From Oleiphilaceae bacterium (GTDB lineage: Bacteria > Pseudomonadota > Gammaproteobacteria > Pseudomonadales > Oleiphilaceae), in assembly GCA_022447365.1 (NCBI GenBank), contig JAKVBL010000008.1, positions 62,001-126,000 of the forward strand: DNA of 64,000 nt. Reading direction: 5' to 3'. The notes beneath the pieces are model-generated. The model had not been told where the DNA came from. It saw nothing but the letters and a program-made list of their open reading frames with translations, and ran no database searches. Shown here piece by piece: positions 9,618 through 18,653 of this stretch. The position numbers and the translations under genes are program-made. The stretch's first letter is position 1; each line of letters opens with the position of its first letter.

Positions 9618-10811
9618 ATGTCCCTACCATTAGAAGGCGTCCGCGTCCTAGATTTTTCAACTTTGTTACCTGGTCCTTACGCAACTCAGTTACTTGCTGA
9701 TATGGGAGCCGAGGTGCTGAGAATCGAGGCGCCAAATCGGCCTGACTTATTGAAAGTGATGCCGCCTATGGTCGGTCAAGGTAAAGCGAAGGTGTCGGCG
9801 GCGCACGCATCGATTAATCGTAACAAAAAGTCGATTGCGATCGATTTAAAGAATCCTGCTGCCAAATCAATCATCGAGAAATTGATTTCTGATTATGATG
9901 TTGTGATCGAGCAGTTTCGCCCTGGTGTGATGCAAAGGCTTGGCCTAGATTATGAGGTTTTGTCGTCAATTAACCCACAGCTCGTTTACTGTTCAATTAC
10001 TGGCTACGGTCAAACTGGCCCATATAAGGACAGGGCGGGGCATGATATCAATTACTTAGCTTTATCGGGACTGGCGAGCTATTCAGGACGGAAGGAAACG
10101 GGGCCGGTACTTTCTGCAACACAAATTGCTGACATAGCCGGAGGCTCTCATCATGCGGTGATGTCTATTCTTGCTGCATTACTCGCACGCCCAAATACAG
10201 GCAAGGGTGCATACTTAGATATATCAATGGCAGATGCTGCATTGAGTCTTAACACCATGTTCGGTGCTGGGGCATTAGTCAGCGGACAGGATCCTGAGTT
10301 AGGGTCAGGAATGCTCAATGGAGGCTTATTCTATGATTATTATGAAACAGCCGATGGCAAGTTTATCTCGATCGGTAGCTTAGAGCCTAATTTTGCAATG
10401 AGCTTATTGCAGACATTGGAGCTTAGTGACTGGTTATCAAAAATTGCCGATCAAAGACCTGAGACGCAGACATCCTTGCGCGCAGCGATTGCAGAAAAGA
10501 TTTCGGCGCAAACGCAAGCCAAGTGGATCGATATATTTGGCAAGCTAGACGCTTGCGTTGAGCCTGTTATTACAGTGAACGAAGCTGCTGAACATCCTCA
10601 ATTTAAGGCGCGGAAAATGTTTATTGATGTTCAATTAGAAAGCGGTGAAAGCGTGAAACAAATTGCAAGTGCTTTGCCATTTGATAGGGTTCAAGAACCA
10701 AGTTTAGGTGCACCGTTAGGAGCCCATACCGATGAGGTGCTAGGTCAGTTTGGCTTTGATGCTGCTCAACTTGAAGAGCTCAAGAAAAGTGGCTGTATTA
10801 AGCAGGGGTAA
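9618..10811 (+). CDS. CoA-transferase family III protein, alpha-methylacyl-CoA racemase-like
   Basis: A 397-residue member of the CaiB/BaiF family. It begins LEGVRVLDFSTLLPGPYATQ and has GAEVLRIEAPN. The active-site segment AGHDINYLALSG (His142) and ATQIADIAGG (Asp172) match the His/Asp pair that racemises 2-methylacyl-CoA in AMACR and its mycobacterial homologue. The TTG at 9612 could extend it by two residues, but the ATG at 9618 gives the usual start. In context it would convert (2R)- to (2S)-methylacyl-CoA so that the neighbouring acyl-CoA dehydrogenase can act on branched chains. A CoA transferase using another substrate cannot be excluded from sequence alone. Confidence 0.87.
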   Translation: MSLPLEGVRVLDFSTLLPGPYATQLLADMGAEVLRIEAPNRPDLLKVMPPMVGQGKAKVSAAHASINRNKKSIAIDLKNPAAKSIIEKLISDYDVVIEQFRPGVMQRLGLDYEVLSSINPQLVYCSITGYGQTGPYKDRAGHDINYLALSGLASYSGRKETGPVLSATQIADIAGGSHHAVMSILAALLARPNTGKGAYLDISMADAALSLNTMFGAGALVSGQDPELGSGMLNGGLFYDYYETADGKFISIGSLEPNFAMSLLQTLELSDWLSKIADQRPETQTSLRAAIAEKISAQTQAKWIDIFGKLDACVEPVITVNEAAEHPQFKARKMFIDVQLESGESVKQIASALPFDRVQEPSLGAPLGAHTDEVLGQFGFDAAQLEELKKSGCIKQG

Positions 10812-10820
10812 AAGAGAGAA

Positions 10821-10847
10821 TGTCTGCACTATTTCTCAGCGCAGACA
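10821..10847. terminator. Stem-loop between convergent genes
   Basis: TGTCTGC at 10821-10827 pairs with GCAGACA at 10841-10847. It lies just after the AMACR-like stop and before the end of the opposing metallopeptidase gene, the place for a shared terminator. The downstream T-richness is weak (ATCGATTTTCG), so efficiency is uncertain. Confidence 0.45.
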
Positions 10848-10878
10848 ATCGATTTTCGTATTAACTAACCATAAAAGC

Positions 10879-13815
10879 TTAGAGACTGTATCCGATCCCT
10901 AAGTAATAATTTGGATCTTTGTCCGGTGCGGTAGATGTTTCGTCAAACGGAAATGCAGTGCCGAGCCTCAATGCGACCGGCAGCGCGCTGTAACCCAAAT
11001 CTAGACCGACATTTAGCTCCACTCCGGCGGCATCAAACGTTGATTTGTCTCGGTTTGGCGTGCCAGATTCATAAAATAGCGCTCCAGAGATGGTGTGAAG
11101 ACCAATAGGCCAAGCGTCGATTCCCTGGTCGACATAGGCGATAGGGAATCGGTAATCGGCCGAATAAATACTTGGCTTAAAGCCGCGAAGCTCTTGTGCA
11201 GAATCTGGATAGCCTCGCAATGGTTTTTCGCGTTGGTGAATCAAGCCTTGTTTAAATGCAGTGATGGACGGGCTATCGCCTAAATCAAAGAAGTCTGCTC
11301 CAGTTTGCGCTTCACCTATAAATGCGCGCAAGGCTAGTGTATGTGGGCCATAGAGTGCGATGTACTCGCGCCAATCAAGGGTCCAAACGTTTCCATATGA
11401 CTGATCACCAGAATTTATCTCGACACGATCTCGTTCGATGTTGAGTTGAATGGTGCGACCGTGCGCTGGGCTAACCCCATATAAAGCTTGAATGGCGTTG
11501 TTGTATATCGCGCTAAGCCCTAATGTTTCGACGTGGATTGATTGCTGGGTGTTGGTGAACTGATCCTCGAGGGTGCGCTGATAATTGTTTACACCTCCAG
11601 TAAGGGTCAATTGGGAAAAATCAAAACGCCATGTTTTATGCGCCAGTAACGCGCTGTCTTCTTGGTCTTCTATGAGGCGCGCTTTGTCTACGAAGGCTGG
11701 GGGCCCCGAGGCGCTGCCTTCGGTGTAATCGTATGCACGTGAGTACAATGCAGTGAGATGGTTGTATAAGGTATAAGCGCCAGAAAAGACATTTAAGTCG
11801 TTGTCGAAATCTCTACCCGCGATAAGCCCCCAGTTATGAAAATTTAAGACATCGCGCCCGTTAAGAATGATTGAGGCTGTGGTGTTGGTGTTGTCGCTAG
11901 TGAAACCAAAAAACCAAGACTGGGGTGCAATACTTTCAAGCGGATTGTAGTCGTGTTGTAAGAGGGGTTTATGTTCACGATCTTGATGCGAGCTTGTATC
12001 TAATTCTAAGCCCTTGTATGAATGAGGTGATTGAACTGTACCTGGCGTGGCGTTGTTTTCTGGGTTACTTTCCGCGGTTTTCTCCGCATTTCTCTCCGCG
12101 CTCTTTTCCGCATTAATGACAGGAGATAATTCTCTATAGTCGGTTGATACGATGTCCCATCCCTTGTCGCTGTAATAGCGATAGGCGAGCTGTCCAGTTT
12201 GAGCGCTATATGATCCCGAACTCGCGCCCCCAATACTGATCGTCAAAGGGTTCAGTGACTGTTGTTCTAGATGATATGACCATAACTCTATAAATCCATT
12301 TTTATCGCTGCTCAGTATGAAGTTTTGTGTGTTAGGACCGGCGTAGATTTCAAATATATTGGTGTTATCTTCGCTCAATACGATGTTTAAAGACTTACCA
12401 TACAAATTATATTCGACAAGTTGCCATGGCTGTGATGATGGCTTTCGCGTCAATAAGATTGTATTAGCGTCTTTCCATAAGGGCGTGGCTAAGTTTTCAT
12501 ATGAGTTTGGCGTATATAGAGTTCGTTCGTTTTCCAAATTGCCATTAATAAACTCAGCGGTCACTAAAGATTTAATTAAGCCATCTGATTTCACAGCTGC
12601 TAGCGTTAGCTTGTCATTGGTCTGAAAAAATGCGGTGCTGTTGTAGCCCGTACAATCTTTTATTTGTGAGGCTTTGCCTAGTTCAATGTTGTAAACATAG
12701 AGTGCATTGCTCGTTGCGTGGTGGCCGCAAGGACTTGGTTGTATATAAAATACGTGGTCTGCGTCAACGTACACGATCTGCGCGGTTGATTGTGTTTGTT
12801 CTAGTGAGTGAATCTCTCCGTCTTTTGAAACAGACAGCGTGCTCGGGCCATAAGGATCAAACGCGATGAAATACAGTGAACCGTCTTCACCAAAATAAGG
12901 ACTCCCATTGATGTAACCTGTATTTGTAACAGGAGAAAAAGTCGTTTGATTAGCGGTTCTTACCTCAACTGTTTGTGAATACTTGAGCTCAAGCCAGGTT
13001 AAATATTCGGCCCACAGCTCTTTTAACCCGTCTGAAAATGTTGCGAATTTCGCTGGGCCATCGACGAGAAAAGGAATCAGCCTTCCACTTGTTGCTTCAA
13101 CATACCGAGGAATGCTATCTGGACCGTATTTCGACTCTAAAAATTGATAGAACTTTACGCCGTAGCTATAGCTTTTGTTGAACGGCCAATCCCTAGTGCT
13201 TTGTTGAATTTTGCCTAAGGGTAAGAGGCCTGATTCGACTTCGGTTCGCATCACCATATCGTAGTAGGCGCTTTGTCCTCTTCCCACGTTTTTATCTAAA
13301 GATGTTTCTGCGTAAGTAGCTAGGCCTTCTTTAAAAAAGGTAGATAAAAATATGTTTGGGAAAGAAAAGATATTTCGTCCGAATATGTAACGCGGGTAAC
13401 TCGCCGCATCACGTGTTTTATCGAGATGGATAATATGGGTCATCTCGTGCAGGATCAATAAGTCTAACCAGTTATCGTAGTCTTGAAGCTCACTAACACC
13501 AGAGGGCAATGCGAGAAATAATACGCTTCGGTTATAAGGGAAAGGCGTTGCGTAACCATTCGCTGAGCTACTTTGATCGCTTAATACGATTTCGACTTTG
13601 TCGAAGGGTGTCCAAGATAAATAGTCACTAAGTTGAGGCAGTACATTATCCGCAGACGCAAGAGCATGCAGGGCTTCTTTCTCTCTAGTTTTTGGGTAAG
13701 TAACCTTAGAGTATTGCCCTTCAATCGTTTGCCAGTCACGCGTGATTGAGAAGTGCTCAAATGCGGAGATAGAGGCGCTAAAAATAAGCGCTAAACAAGC
13801 GGCGAAAATACGCAT
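10879..13815 (-). CDS. Secreted metallopeptidase-like / beta-propeller / outer-membrane barrel protein
   Basis: The 978-residue product has a signal peptide (MRIFAACLALIFSASISAFE) and three parts. Residues about 20-270 look like a gluzincin peptidase: LILHEMTHIIHLDK gives the zinc-binding HExxH, and FFKEGLATYAE gives the downstream glutamate. Residues about 290-560 contain repeated strands typical of a TolB/WD-like propeller (GSPYFGEDGSLYFIAFD, NTILLTRKPSSQPWQL, NFILSSDKNGFIELWS). After a low-complexity linker rich in Ala, Glu and Asn (about 568-590), the C-terminal about 350 residues have alternating strands and end GIGYSL, like surface-antigen barrels. It may expose or anchor a protease at the outer membrane. 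It stands alone on the minus strand. Its substrate is unknown, and activity has to be inferred from the metal motif only. Confidence 0.75.
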   Translation of the reverse strand: MRIFAACLALIFSASISAFEHFSITRDWQTIEGQYSKVTYPKTREKEALHALASADNVLPQLSDYLSWTPFDKVEIVLSDQSSSANGYATPFPYNRSVLFLALPSGVSELQDYDNWLDLLILHEMTHIIHLDKTRDAASYPRYIFGRNIFSFPNIFLSTFFKEGLATYAETSLDKNVGRGQSAYYDMVMRTEVESGLLPLGKIQQSTRDWPFNKSYSYGVKFYQFLESKYGPDSIPRYVEATSGRLIPFLVDGPAKFATFSDGLKELWAEYLTWLELKYSQTVEVRTANQTTFSPVTNTGYINGSPYFGEDGSLYFIAFDPYGPSTLSVSKDGEIHSLEQTQSTAQIVYVDADHVFYIQPSPCGHHATSNALYVYNIELGKASQIKDCTGYNSTAFFQTNDKLTLAAVKSDGLIKSLVTAEFINGNLENERTLYTPNSYENLATPLWKDANTILLTRKPSSQPWQLVEYNLYGKSLNIVLSEDNTNIFEIYAGPNTQNFILSSDKNGFIELWSYHLEQQSLNPLTISIGGASSGSYSAQTGQLAYRYYSDKGWDIVSTDYRELSPVINAEKSAERNAEKTAESNPENNATPGTVQSPHSYKGLELDTSSHQDREHKPLLQHDYNPLESIAPQSWFFGFTSDNTNTTASIILNGRDVLNFHNWGLIAGRDFDNDLNVFSGAYTLYNHLTALYSRAYDYTEGSASGPPAFVDKARLIEDQEDSALLAHKTWRFDFSQLTLTGGVNNYQRTLEDQFTNTQQSIHVETLGLSAIYNNAIQALYGVSPAHGRTIQLNIERDRVEINSGDQSYGNVWTLDWREYIALYGPHTLALRAFIGEAQTGADFFDLGDSPSITAFKQGLIHQREKPLRGYPDSAQELRGFKPSIYSADYRFPIAYVDQGIDAWPIGLHTISGALFYESGTPNRDKSTFDAAGVELNVGLDLGYSALPVALRLGTAFPFDETSTAPDKDPNYYLGIGYSL

Positions 13816-13998
13816 GATTGGCGGCGAGTCCTTTTATTATGGTCGTAGCGATTAATGAATTGAAAGGTTGGACAAATCGCAGTTTTATATAAAAACATAT
13901 TGTGATTCAATGTAGCAGTTGTCTTGGCAACAAATCTTTGAGCTACGTTACATCTGTAGCTTATTAATAATGCTAACAATTTTAAAAGAGATATTTTC

Positions 13999-14463
13999 AT
14001 GTTTAAGAAGATAACGATTAGTGCCTTGGTCGCGCTTCCGTTTCCTTTCCTTATATTCTTAGCCGGCTCACGTTTGGATGTGTTCGCAAGCGAACAATCA
14101 GCAATTGATTTTTTAAATACGTCTAATGGAATGGCTTTCTACGCGGCAGCATTCGTTTTATTTTTAGTTGCGTCAGTGATTTCGAGTTTGTTTTTTGACT
14201 CAGATGTTCGCTCTCAGCCTTGTGATGATGCCGATGACGAAGTTGGCGGTGATGAAGGCTCAAATTACGGAAGCGTAAAATGGTTCAACGTAAATAAAGG
14301 CTTTGGGTTTATTACAACAGAGTCAGGTGATGACATCTTCGTGCACTTTAGATCTATTCGTGGTCGCGGTCGTCGTAGTTTGCGTCAGGGTCAGAATGTT
14401 CGCTTTGACATTTCTGTTGGTGAGAAAGGTAAGCAGGCGGACAACGTATCTGTCGTTAAATAA
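13999..14463 (+). CDS. Membrane-anchored cold-shock domain protein
   Basis: A 154-residue protein with two N-terminal membrane helices (about residues 7-25 and 47-66), an acidic linker ([12 protein letters not shown]) and a C-terminal cold-shock domain. The domain has both RNA-binding motifs, KGFGFI and DIFVHF, and starts with GSVKWFN. Known cold-shock proteins bind single-stranded RNA or DNA through this fold; here the domain would face the cytoplasm near the membrane. It is divergent from the metallopeptidase gene, with 183 bp between the starts. Similar membrane-cold-shock fusions occur in Pseudomonas-like bacteria; their job is not established. Confidence 0.88.
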   Translation: MFKKITISALVALPFPFLIFLAGSRLDVFASEQSAIDFLNTSNGMAFYAAAFVLFLVASVISSLFFDSDVRSQPCDDADDEVGGDEGSNYGSVKWFNVNKGFGFITTESGDDIFVHFRSIRGRGRRSLRQGQNVRFDISVGEKGKQADNVSVVK

Positions 14464-14493
14464 CAAATACTGTGTCTGGCTAATTGCTGTAAT

Positions 14494-14538
14494 TGCCTAG
14501 ATTTAGTGTGAGTGGGGAGCTCACGCTAAATCTAGGCA
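14494..14538. terminator. Long near-perfect hairpin between convergent genes
   Basis: The 19-nt arms at 14494-14512 and 14520-14538 (TGCCTAGATTTAGTGTGAG and its complement) pair with one T-G wobble around a 7-nt loop. It lies between the cold-shock gene and the opposing 14540 gene, so it could terminate both. It lacks a clear U tract on either strand, which leaves roles in mRNA stability or protein binding open. Confidence 0.6.
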
Positions 14539-14539
14539 G

Positions 14540-14938
14540 TTAAGCCCAAACCACTAATTCTTTTGAATCTCTTGTAAGTTTCCACCATTTCTCACTAAAT
14601 TCTTCTTCTGATTCCGTATACGATTCTGCAGAACATCTGACTTCCGTATCCATATTAGTTAACGCCGAATGAGCACATTCTAGGTCACTTTCCCACGGAG
14701 TATTCTGGCTCTTAAACCATATACTTGTGTAAGCCTTTCCTGCTGCGCGTGGAGTTATCATTAACTCAATGCGTTGTTCGTCCAGAGATATATGCGTAGT
14801 GACGGGCTTAGGGCTATCTAATTTGATATTAGTGATCAGTTTTATATCTGTGTCGCTAAAAACTTCGGCGAGCCATGAAGCGAGGTCGTTGAGCACAACA
14901 TTCTTTATATAAATCTCTACATCGGGTTGCTGTGTCAT
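14540..14938 (-). CDS. Conserved-looking hypothetical protein
   Basis: The 132-residue product is not recognised. It is a soluble, acidic protein with no signal peptide or membrane segment; the C-terminal half has several Trp and Cys residues (YTSIWFKSQ, DLECAHSAL, EVRCSAES, WWKLTR). An upstream in-frame ATG at 14980 exists, but the ATG at 14938 overlaps the stop of the preceding gene (ATGA) and is preferred. It is the last gene of a tight set rlmA, small membrane protein, this gene. A role linked to RlmA is only suggested by position. Confidence 0.65.
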   Translation of the reverse strand: MTQQPDVEIYIKNVVLNDLASWLAEVFSDTDIKLITNIKLDSPKPVTTHISLDEQRIELMITPRAAGKAYTSIWFKSQNTPWESDLECAHSALTNMDTEVRCSAESYTESEEEFSEKWWKLTRDSKELVVWA

Positions 14939-15162
14939 CGTCGTGTATCCGTAGTGAAAAAGCGTTTTAGTCGTTGCCACAATATCATGACATATGCAGC
15001 GACAACGCCAAATATCGATAGGGCTGCTGCTATTAATGAAACTAGACCAATTAGTTCTTGTTGCACTGAATCTTCCATATAAAACTCAGCGTAGGTTAAG
15101 CCAGAGAGTGATATCAATAAGAGTGCGCTGAACACAAAGAATAGCTTAAATCTAGTTTCCAT
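14935..15162 (-). CDS. Small two-helix membrane protein
   Basis: A 75-residue protein with two predicted membrane helices (about residues 7-26 and 36-62) and a basic tail (WQRLKRFFTTDTRR). Its start lies inside the end of rlmA (11-nt overlap) and its stop overlaps the next gene, so it is translated as part of that operon. No family is recognised. Confidence 0.65.
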   Translation of the reverse strand: METRFKLFFVFSALLLISLSGLTYAEFYMEDSVQQELIGLVSLIAAALSIFGVVAAYVMILWQRLKRFFTTDTRR

Positions 15163-16027
15163 TTATATGATTCTTTGGTTTATAGCTTGCAACATATACA
15201 TCGCAGCTTAATGAAAGCGATCTCAATTCTGCGGTGCGCTCGATCTCAGAGCGTTGCGCACGCCAAACATGTGGAGTCATTGTGATGAGGTCAAGAATGG
15301 CGTCTTTTGAGTTGAGCGTGAAGGTATAAGAAACGCGTTGGTCTTCGAGTAATTCAAAATCCTCGTTTGATATCGGTGTTTTCTCTACCCGCTTTTTAAT
15401 TTTTACGTCTGGGTATAAGTGCTTCCGCAATTCAATGAGATGGTTTTGGCCTGCTGACACGTCAAGAAGCAGCCCATCATTCATAATGATGCGTCGTGCT
15501 TCCGACATACAGGGACGTGAAAACATATGTGTTACAAGGCTCTGACTATGATCTGAGACGGGCAATCGAAACGCATTGCCAACTAACCATGCTGCCTCTT
15601 TCACTCGCTTGGCAGCTGTGCGAATTGCTGGTATAGAAATATCTATACCAGTTAAGGCGCATTCAAGAGACATATCGCGTGCTAGAAAATTATGGAACTG
15701 TTGAGTGTAGTAGCCTTCACCGCAGGCTATGTCTGTGTACGTGATGGTAGGCACTTGGTGCGACTTCGCATGATGACTTATTTGACTAATACAAGCATCA
15801 ACAATGGCTCGGTAATGGCCAAGCGCTAGAAACCGTTGACGAGCTTGTACCATCTCGATCGTATCGCCAGGGTTCTTGCTAGATTTATCTTGGTTGAGAA
15901 GTAGGTTGAAGTAACCTTGTTTAGCGCGATCAAAACAATGGTTTTGCTCACATCTCAAGGTGCGCTCCATGAGTTTGAGCGGCTTGCCGCACACAGGGCA
16001 TTTGAGATGTGGCAATTGATCATTCAT
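15152..16027 (-). CDS. rlmA: 23S rRNA (guanine-N1)-methyltransferase RlmA
   Basis: This 291-residue enzyme has the RlmA signature: an N-terminal zinc site LKCPVCGKPL with CEQNHCFDRAKQGYFNLLL, followed by DTIEMVQARQRFL and an S-adenosylmethionine Rossmann domain (YTDIACGEGYYTQ, TGIDISIPAIRTAAKR). In Escherichia coli the enzyme methylates G745 in domain II of 23S rRNA; the specific target here is inferred. It is followed by two overlapping small genes. The preceding dapE is 17 bp away and on the same strand, so cotranscription is likely. Confidence 0.9.
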   Translation of the reverse strand: MNDQLPHLKCPVCGKPLKLMERTLRCEQNHCFDRAKQGYFNLLLNQDKSSKNPGDTIEMVQARQRFLALGHYRAIVDACISQISHHAKSHQVPTITYTDIACGEGYYTQQFHNFLARDMSLECALTGIDISIPAIRTAAKRVKEAAWLVGNAFRLPVSDHSQSLVTHMFSRPCMSEARRIIMNDGLLLDVSAGQNHLIELRKHLYPDVKIKKRVEKTPISNEDFELLEDQRVSYTFTLNSKDAILDLITMTPHVWRAQRSEIERTAELRSLSLSCDVYVASYKPKNHINGN

Positions 16028-16044
16028 TGTCTTGGGCTAGTAAA

Positions 16045-17187
16045 CTATGGCGCTAGCAACCGCGTCAGTATACCTTCATAGATATCTGACAAATCATTCA
16101 AATCCTGAACGCTTACGTGCTCGTTCACTTGGTGAATGGTCGCATTTAATGGGCCAAGCTCTAAGACCTGTGCACCTGTTGGCGCGATAAACCGGCCGTC
16201 TGATGTGCCTCCACTAGTGGATAGCTCGGTATCAATTCCTTTGACTTCTTTAATTGACGCAACGGCGGCCTCAACGAGTGGGCCTGCCTCAGTAAGAAAT
16301 GGTCGTCCGCTCAGGTTCCATACAATGTCGTAGTCTAAGTCATACTTTTCGAGTACTGCTTCGGTTTTCTCTGTGAGCTCTTCTGCTGTCACCTCTGTGC
16401 AATATCTAAAGTTAAACAACACTTCACCAACGCCTGGAATGACATTAGTAGCGCCAGTTCCGCAGTTAAAGTTGGTGATTTGGAAAGAGGTTGCTGGAAA
16501 GAACTCATTTCCTTGGTCCCATTCAATATCTGCTAATTCAGCAAGCGCTCTGGAAGCTTTATGGATAGGATTATCTGCAAGGTGCGGGTAGGCAACATGC
16601 CCTTGCTTACCTTTGATAGTAAGCTTTGCGTTCAAAGAGCCACGACGGCCATTCTTAATGACATCACCTAGCGTTGTGGTGCTTGAGGGTTCGCCAACAA
16701 GACACCAGTCAATTTTCTCGTTACGAGCTTCTAAGGTTTCGATGACCTTTACCGTTCCATTTTTCGCTGGACCTTCTTCATCACTCGTAATCAAGTAGGC
16801 GATAGAGCCTTTATGCTCTGGATACTTTTCGATGAAGCGCTCAGTTGCCGTGATAAACGCCGCTAAACTACCTTTCATGTCTGCCGTACCGCGTCCATGA
16901 ATATGCCCGTCTTCAATGCGTGCTTCAAAAGGAGGGTATTGCCACTGGTACTCAGGTCCAGTTGGCACAACATCGGTGTGGCCAGCAAAACAAACGAGCG
17001 GCCACTGGCGGCCTTTACGCGCCCAAAGGTTAGTCACTTCTTCGAAGTCCATTGCCTCACAAATAAAACCAAGCTTATCAAGACGATCTTCCATTATTTT
17101 TTGGCAGCCATGGTCATCAGGCGTCACGGAAGGTTGCTGAATAAGTTGTTGCGTTAGTTTGATAGTGGGCGTGTTGATATCTGGCAT
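16045..17187 (-). CDS. dapE: Succinyl-diaminopimelate desuccinylase
   Basis: A 380-residue zinc peptidase-family enzyme that removes succinate from N-succinyl-LL-2,6-diaminopimelate, giving LL-diaminopimelate for lysine and peptidoglycan. Metal ligands are seen in [27 protein letters not shown] and [10 protein letters not shown] (catalytic Glu plus ligand), with the dimerisation domain around [10 protein letters not shown] and a late His in [15 protein letters not shown]. It lies downstream of dapD, with a hairpin in the 70-bp gap, and before rlmA. Confidence 0.96.
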   Translation of the reverse strand: MPDINTPTIKLTQQLIQQPSVTPDDHGCQKIMEDRLDKLGFICEAMDFEEVTNLWARKGRQWPLVCFAGHTDVVPTGPEYQWQYPPFEARIEDGHIHGRGTADMKGSLAAFITATERFIEKYPEHKGSIAYLITSDEEGPAKNGTVKVIETLEARNEKIDWCLVGEPSSTTTLGDVIKNGRRGSLNAKLTIKGKQGHVAYPHLADNPIHKASRALAELADIEWDQGNEFFPATSFQITNFNCGTGATNVIPGVGEVLFNFRYCTEVTAEELTEKTEAVLEKYDLDYDIVWNLSGRPFLTEAGPLVEAAVASIKEVKGIDTELSTSGGTSDGRFIAPTGAQVLELGPLNATIHQVNEHVSVQDLNDLSDIYEGILTRLLAP

Positions 17188-17225
17188 CAGAAGCTCTTTG
17201 TATGAATATAAATATCACTTGAAGA

Positions 17226-17245
17226 AGGGGCATTAAGCTGCCCCT
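17226..17245 (-). terminator. Hairpin after dapD (terminator or attenuator)
   Basis: AGGGGCA at 17226-17232 pairs with TGCCCCT at 17239-17245. Read on the minus strand the stem ends in CCCCTTCTTC, only a weak T-rich run. It sits between dapD and dapE and may reduce read-through rather than stop it. Confidence 0.5.
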
Positions 17246-17257
17246 ATCTATTAAAGC

Positions 17258-18277
17258 TTAATTGTTCGCGTGAAGCGCTTCGTTAAGCTCAATTGCGGTC
17301 TTGTTAGTTAAACACTCAACACGACCGTTAGCAGAGTTACGTCGGAATAGTAAGTCTGCTTTATTGGCAAGGTCTCTCGCTTTAACTGTTTCAACTTCAT
17401 TTCCATCAGCGTCTAGCATCACAACTTTTGTACCTGCTGTGATATATAGCCCAGACTCAACAGTACAGCGATCGCCTAGTGGAATACCGATACCTGCATT
17501 TGCACCGATTAAGCTGCTTTCACCAACCGAAATGGTGATATTACCACCGCCTGATAGCGTGCCCATTGTCGAACAGCCGCCGCCAAGGTCAGAGCCTTTA
17601 CCGACCATAACGCCCGCCGAAATACGGCCTTCAACCATTGAAGTGCCTTCGGTGCCAGCGTTAAAGTTAACAAAACCTTCGTGCATAATGGTGGTGCCTT
17701 CACCGATATAAGCGCCGAGACGAACGCGCGCCGCATCAGCAATACGAACACCAGAAGGAACCACATAGTCGGTCATTTGTGGGAATTTGTCGACAGACTT
17801 CACTTCAATGACTTTACCTTGCATACGCGCTTCAAGTTGGCGTTGTGGTAATTCTGCTAAGTCGATTGCGCCTTCGTTTGTCCATGCGACGTTAGGAAGT
17901 AGACCAAAGATTCCGTCGAGCTTGATGCCGTGAGGCTTCACTAGACGATGAGAGATAAGGTGTAGCTTTAAGTACACCTCTGGTGTGCTCGATGCTGTCG
18001 TATCTTCTTCAATAATAACGAGAGCGACAGGGTTTTCTGAGCTTCTTAGTTTTTCTGCAACAACAGATAGCTCGCCGAGTGCGTGGGTGTCAGCGATAAG
18101 CTGCGTTTGCTCCGCAGTGAGTGTCAGCGTCTGGTTTCCGCCATCTAAACCTAATGTAGAGAGAAGTGCGTCAACAAGGCCTTGCTCAGGTTGATATAGC
18201 GGAGCTGGGAATAACGTTTCAAGCCATTCGCCATTTGCGTTTTTTGAGCCTACACCTAGGCCAATTGCTACTGTCAT
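17258..18277 (-). CDS. dapD: Tetrahydrodipicolinate N-succinyltransferase
   Basis: This 339-residue enzyme adds succinyl from succinyl-CoA to tetrahydrodipicolinate. It is the longer DapD form known from Pseudomonas, with an N-terminal domain of about 160 residues and then a left-handed beta helix of hexapeptide repeats (VRIADAARVRLGAYIGEGTT, VEGRISAGVMVGKGSDLGGG, SVGESSLIGANAGIGIPLGD). It lies with dapC and dapE, covering three successive steps of the succinylase branch of lysine synthesis. Confidence 0.95.
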   Translation of the reverse strand: MTVAIGLGVGSKNANGEWLETLFPAPLYQPEQGLVDALLSTLGLDGGNQTLTLTAEQTQLIADTHALGELSVVAEKLRSSENPVALVIIEEDTTASSTPEVYLKLHLISHRLVKPHGIKLDGIFGLLPNVAWTNEGAIDLAELPQRQLEARMQGKVIEVKSVDKFPQMTDYVVPSGVRIADAARVRLGAYIGEGTTIMHEGFVNFNAGTEGTSMVEGRISAGVMVGKGSDLGGGCSTMGTLSGGGNITISVGESSLIGANAGIGIPLGDRCTVESGLYITAGTKVVMLDADGNEVETVKARDLANKADLLFRRNSANGRVECLTNKTAIELNEALHANN

Positions 18278-18299
18278 AATCTTTCCGTATTCGTGTCGT

Positions 18300-18653
18300 T
18301 TAAGAATAAATTGTTTCGTAGGTCTCAGGTTTGAAGCCTAAGTAAACCTGGTTGTTGTATTCGATCAACGGGCGTTTTATAAGCGACTGATTTTCAAGCA
18401 TCAGTACGATTGCTTTTTGATTATTTACATCGGTCTTTTGCTCGTCACTTAGCTTTCGCCAAGTTGTACCACGTTTATTAATGAGTTGATCCCATTCCAC
18501 ATGACTTAACCAAAACTCGAGTTTTTCTTGTGTGATGCCAGACTTTTTGTAGTCATGGAACTCGAATTCGATATCGTGATTGGTTAACCAAGTAGTGGCT
18601 TTTTTCATCGTATCGCAGGCTTTAATGCCGTAGATTTTGGTAGAAGTACTCAT
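18300..18653 (-). CDS. ArsC-like (Spx/MgsR/YffB family) protein
   Basis: A 117-residue thioredoxin-fold protein starting TKIYGIKACDTMKKA with the single conserved Cys near residue 13, and later LINKRGTTWR and LIKRPLIEY. YffB-type members bind glutathione weakly, and a true arsenate-reductase role is doubtful. It overlaps dapC by 4 nt (ATGA) and lies before dapD, the same arrangement recalled from Pseudomonas. Function in the dap cluster is unknown. Confidence 0.88.
   Translation of the reverse strand: MSTSTKIYGIKACDTMKKATTWLTNHDIEFEFHDYKKSGITQEKLEFWLSHVEWDQLINKRGTTWRKLSDEQKTDVNNQKAIVLMLENQSLIKRPLIEYNNQVYLGFKPETYETIYS

Noticed and set aside
17301..17711. 136-codon plus-strand ORF inside dapD
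   Set aside because: It is an antisense shadow of the clear dapD coding frame with no start signal.
18300..18653. Arsenate resistance function for the ArsC-like gene
   Set aside because: It matches the YffB/Spx-like branch and lies in the dap cluster without other arsenic genes.
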